Shown here in pieces: positions 62,793 to 64,000 of a DNA stretch of 64,000 nucleotides. Made by a program: the position numbers and the translations under genes. Below the pieces are notes generated by a model. That model ran no database searches. It worked only from the letters and a program-made list of their open reading frames with translations, and was not told the DNA's origin. The stretch's first letter is position 1; the number at the start of each line of letters is the position of its first letter. This stretch comes from Varanus komodoensis (taxonomy: Eukaryota > Chordata > Lepidosauria > Squamata > Varanidae), in the NCBI RefSeq assembly GCF_004798865.1, contig NW_025336479.1, positions 8,262,485 to 8,326,484 on the forward strand. Direction: 5' to 3'.

Positions 62793-62840
62793 GGTAATTA
62801 TATACCAATCATGATTGGTAATTATATACCAATCATGGCA
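62793..62840 (+). repeat. 24-bp tandem duplication containing an 18-bp palindrome
   Basis: Two head-to-tail copies of GGTAATTATATACCAATCAT plus 4 bp differ only in the last bases. The junction forms the perfect 18-bp palindrome TACCAATCATGATTGGTA (62803-62820), which includes two CCAAT boxes in opposite orientation. Confidence 0.85.
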
Positions 62841-63679
62841 TCACCTGAGTACCCTGGGCTATTAATAGGGATGGACAGCATTTGAGATTACTGCCCTTCT
62901 GGTCTCTTCTCTCTTTCCCTCTGGTTCCAAAACTCAAAACACTCCTTTGAAATGCAACTCTTTTATTGAGATGCCACAGATCACAAAAGAGTTTGAACTC
63001 CAAACAGCCTCCTGCCAAAGCTGAAGAGAGACACACCTGCTCACATAAAGTGCTGAATCTAAACAGGACACTCGCTCCCTTTCCGTAACACCTCTGGCTC
63101 CACCTGCAGGGAGCAACTTCTGGCTCCACTACCAGAAGGCAAGACCGCATGGATAGCAAGGCCCCCCCGACTGAGTAGCTCATTTCTCCTGTTACCTCCT
63201 CATCGGGCCACGGGCTGGGACTAAAATGTGCTCTCCCTCCCTCTTGAAAAGCCTCCCCCACTCCAAAGCAGGTGTTTCAATGGCTCTCCCCCAACATTCC
63301 TCCTCCTATTCAGAATCTGGCAACAACGCCCACTGAAACGTCTGCGGCGTGCGAGGGGCTGGCCCACTCTCCACAATTACCAGGGCTCTCCGAACATCAA
63401 CTTGCACACATCGCTCTTTGCATTTGTGATCGCTCCTAGCTCTACACAAAGGGGAAAGGGAGAAATGACTGAATATGAAATATACACAACTTTCTTCCAT
63501 AGGCTAAAGTACAGCTTTCAGTCTGCTGGGGGAAATTTGTGTAAAGTTGCACTGGGAAAGTTGCAAAAATGAAAGCTGACCACAGGTGTGAAATCTGTGA
63601 ACGATTGTAGTGGCCTTGAACAGGGCATGTCTTCTGAGCAAAACTGACACATCCCTAGCAATTCACACTCCTTTGTGAA

Positions 63680-63750
63680 GAACTCTGGTCCAGATGCTTT
63701 GGATTACAACTCCCAACTGGAAGACACCAAAGTTGGGAAAGATTGTCTTA
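63680..63750. repeat. Foldback MITE fragment
   Basis: tccagatgctttggattaca actcccaac followed by ttgggaaagattg: ends and core of the same foldback family, strongly shortened. Confidence 0.55.
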
Positions 63751-64000
63751 AGCTGATCCACTGTAGTACAAAGAAACATAGATTACAATATGTCCCATCT
63801 GATCAAAAAGCTGAACATGATTAATGGCATCTAAAATACATCAAACTGAATAGAATAAACCCGTAAGAAAATAAACACTCTAATAAAATCCAGTTGACAA
63901 AATTTTGAAGTAAAGCCAGAGAGCTATAACATATAACAAGTGTAAACATTTAACATGTTTTTTTCTAGAAGCCTTTCAAAAAGGGTAAGTTCCCTGGGAT

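Larger units (their letters stand above)
60540..64000. other. No gene recognised
   Basis: Unique DNA with an 18-bp palindrome, a poly(G) tract, a MITE fragment and, at about 62.87-63.30 kb, a minus-strand block with CTCAATAAA followed by GT-rich DNA (see findings). No exon was supported. Confidence 0.45.

Overview
The window is vertebrate nuclear DNA and most probably squamate (lizard or snake). The evidence is the repeat mixture: 3' ends of CR1 LINEs, an L2/CR1-type LINE whose 3' end carries the 'gccgcccc...ggggcggc' block and an (ATT)n tail, a 5'-truncated L1, a 5S rRNA-derived element, and many copies of a tRNA-headed SINE (head like gtggtgtagtggttaagagc, B box like gggttctagtcc, tail gcaggatataaat + aataaata). 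No bacterial operons, CRISPR arrays or plasmid features are present. Most long open frames lack splice sites, start context and protein-like composition and are read as chance.

Protein-coding content is thin. The best case is one gene on the minus strand, running from about 57.1 kb down to 28.4 kb. Its parts are: a small CpG cluster with a GC box at 56.95-57.11 kb; a first coding exon at 56921-56813 starting at a well-placed ATG; a 71-nt exon at 50734-50664; an exon ending at 30236; and a terminal exon at 28895-28423 ending in TAG, with ATTAAA about 30 nt beyond. The reading phase is kept across both junctions that can be tested directly (56813 to 50734, and 30236 to 28895). The middle of the gene (about 50.6-30.4 kb) is incompletely resolved. 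I do not recognise the protein. A separate open, protein-like block at 58.94-58.61 kb on the same strand may be an exon of this gene or of another gene.

Layout: 1-5.9 kb mostly unique DNA with one palindromic element; 5.9-8.1 kb two CR1 relics in opposite orientation; 8.1-15.5 kb unique DNA with simple repeats; 15.5-16.05 kb a SINE followed by a CR1 with readable reverse-transcriptase-ORF tail; 16-28 kb unique DNA, several old SINEs and a weak CpG island at 21.9-22.55 kb; 28.4-57.1 kb the minus-strand gene with its introns, which hold a 100-N assembly gap (32694-32793), LINE ends, a MITE, a 5S-like element and the L1 with its target-site duplication; 57-64 kb unique DNA, an L2/CR1 LINE end, a small hAT-like MITE with TIRs and an 8-bp duplication, and an old poly(A)-signal-bearing block. 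I found no convincing new multi-gene system. The most useful items for follow-up are the unidentified gene, the block at 58.6-58.9 kb, and the 5S-derived element.
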